Shown: one piece after another, positions 63,184-64,000 of the stretch
Layout of the letters: every line of letters starts with the position of its first letter
Position numbering within the stretch: position 1 is the first letter of the stretch
Source of the DNA: Streptococcus entericus DSM 14446
GTDB taxonomy: Bacteria > Bacillota > Bacilli > Lactobacillales > Streptococcaceae
Length of the DNA stretch: 64,000 nt
Direction: 5' to 3'
Assembly: GCF_000380025.1 (NCBI RefSeq)
Contig: NZ_KB904182.1
Coordinates: 1-64,000, forward strand
Notes under the pieces: model-generated
The model's input: only the letters and a program-made list of their open reading frames with translations
Database searches by the model: none
Told to the model about the DNA's origin: nothing
Translations under genes and position numbers: made by a program

Positions 63184-63611
63184 TCGGTAATAGTTTCTTC
63201 TACCGCTTTGACCTGCAGCTCGTCTACGTCTTTCTGGCTCTTCATGTACTTGAGGACTTTTTCTATATTCGCGATATATTTCAAAATCTTCCCTTTGAAA
63301 AAACCAGATTCCACCATTTCATCTTGGATACCTTTAAAAAGCTCATCTGTGTCAGTCGCTTCATGATCTTCCAGCCATGTTACGATAGCAGTGATTGCTT
63401 CGTTTTCGCTGGTTTTGTCTGTTGACAAGACAATCAAATCAACAATGCCTTGGTCATCTTTGTTTAAGATTTTGCTAAATAGGTTAGCCACGCCATCGTT
63501 GTTCTTTTCACCAGTCTGAGCGTTAGTAGTCGCCAATTTCTTGTCAATCGCAAACATTAAGCGGTAGTCGAATTTAATCTCGACAGGTTTGTTTTTTACT
63601 GTAAATTCCAT
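63162..63611 (-). CDS. Tail assembly chaperone (gpG-like)
   Basis: A 149-residue protein: beta-strand start MEFTVKNKPVEIKFDYRLMF, then helices. Position between major tail protein and tape measure, and its helical acidic/basic mix, identify the tail-tube/tape-measure chaperone. SD GGAGG four bases before ATG. Likely frameshift product described separately. Confidence 0.75.
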   Translation of the reverse strand: MEFTVKNKPVEIKFDYRLMFAIDKKLATTNAQTGEKNNDGVANLFSKILNKDDQGIVDLIVLSTDKTSENEAITAIVTWLEDHEATDTDELFKGIQDEMVESGFFKGKILKYIANIEKVLKYMKSQKDVDELQVKAVEETITEMKSAAS

Positions 63612-63621
63612 GATTCCTCCA

Positions 63622-63653
63622 TAAAAAGAAAAGGGATGACACTTGCCATCCCT
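63622..63653 (-). terminator. Attenuator/terminator between major tail protein and chaperone
   Basis: Minus strand AGGGATG-GCAAGTGT-CATCCCT then TTTCTTTTT, followed directly by the chaperone SD; would lower expression downstream of the abundant tail protein. Confidence 0.75.
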
Positions 63654-63658
63654 GTTAA

Positions 63659-64000
63659 TTAGTCTTCGGACTTTTTGATGTTGTCGTAATCACCGGTTGT
63701 TTCGCCTGGGTTTTGGTATTCGTAAACATCATTTAGCAAAGCGATTTCCTCATCAGAGAGCGGGAATTCGCCGTTCTGCAACTTACCAACAATGCTGGCC
63801 GTATAATTAGCTTCGACGATATCTTCTATACCTTCACTGTATTCGATGTCACCAATTTTAGCGTAACCGAATTTAGCAGGATAAACGTCTTTTTGAGAAA
63901 GATTACCTTTACCTTTCTTCTTAAGACTTTCGTCAACCAGAACGCGCCAAATTTTTACAGATTCTCCCGTATCATTTGCTTTTTCGATAACCGCTACTGA
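63659..64000 (-). CDS. Major tail protein, C-terminal 113 residues (partial)
   Basis: The frame is open through the window's end, with no start visible. It encodes SVAVIEKANDTGESVKIWRV, KDVYPAKFGYAKIGDI and a C-terminal NPGETTGDYDNIKKSED. The position just upstream of the chaperone and the beta-rich, charged sequence suit the siphophage tail tube protein. Identity by context. Confidence 0.65.
   Translation of the reverse strand, partial: SVAVIEKANDTGESVKIWRVLVDESLKKKGKGNLSQKDVYPAKFGYAKIGDIEYSEGIEDIVEANYTASIVGKLQNGEFPLSDEEIALLNDVYEYQNPGETTGDYDNIKKSED

Noticed and set aside
1..64000. CRISPR arrays, tRNA or rRNA genes
   Set aside because: No regularly spaced direct repeats of 24-40 bp outside coding repeats, no tRNA TTCRA/cloverleaf signals and no rRNA-like sequence noticed by eye.

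Overview
The window is chromosomal DNA of a Streptococcus (low-to-moderate GC Firmicute). The species cannot be fixed from sequence reading alone. The genus call rests on gene order as well as gene identity: PBP1A, recU, a YpsA-like SLOG gene, gpsB, rnpB, a THUMP methyltransferase and mapZ lie side by side as in streptococci. The same holds for murD-murG-divIB, dut-(unknown gene)-radA, copYAZ with cop boxes, and a YtxK-like methyltransferase directly before ackA.

Layout. 1-11.1 kb is core: the 3' end of a repeat-plus-CHAP surface or secreted protein, a SAM hydrolase with an ECF S component, an aldo/keto reductase, asparaginase, a HAD/NTP-pyrophosphatase fusion, dut, an unknown gene, radA, rny and luxS. 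11.1-17.5 kb is an accessory island of small stand-alone genes (AlkD-like, GyrI-like, alpha/beta hydrolase, two Imm-5-like immunity proteins, DUF1697, a membrane protein, a YdeI/OmdA piece, GNAT). It is mixed with broken genes and has similar short leader sequences before several members. No transposase or integrase is visible there. 17.5-46.6 kb is core again: division (mapZ, gpsB, PBP1A, ftsK, divIB, murG, murD), RNase P RNA, copper homeostasis, HU, an NlpA-type ABC importer, rqcH and a glyoxalase. 46.8-47.3 kb is a scar made of three unrelated gene fragments: a serine resolvase, a glutamyl-tRNA synthetase piece in antisense, and an LPXTG sorting signal. ackA and ytxK follow.

49.7-64 kb is the tail and lysis end of a siphovirus-type prophage transcribed on the minus strand and running out of the window. 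In transcription order it holds the major tail protein (partial), tail assembly chaperone with a likely -1 frameshift product, tape measure, Dit, a large Tal/receptor-binding protein, small tail-associated proteins, two holin-like membrane proteins and a two-enzyme endolysin with Cpl-7 repeats. It abuts the ytxK-ackA pair, where streptococci normally have the comG/comY competence operon. The phage may therefore sit at the end of that operon, but the other prophage border lies outside the window.

The parts that most deserve follow-up are the island with its recurring inter-gene repeat, the orphan immunity pair inside it, the fragment mosaic before ackA, the prophage position beside the competence operon, and a tiny coupled reading frame before a small membrane protein gene. 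Starts were chosen from Shine-Dalgarno spacing. Family names come from motif recognition, not database searches.
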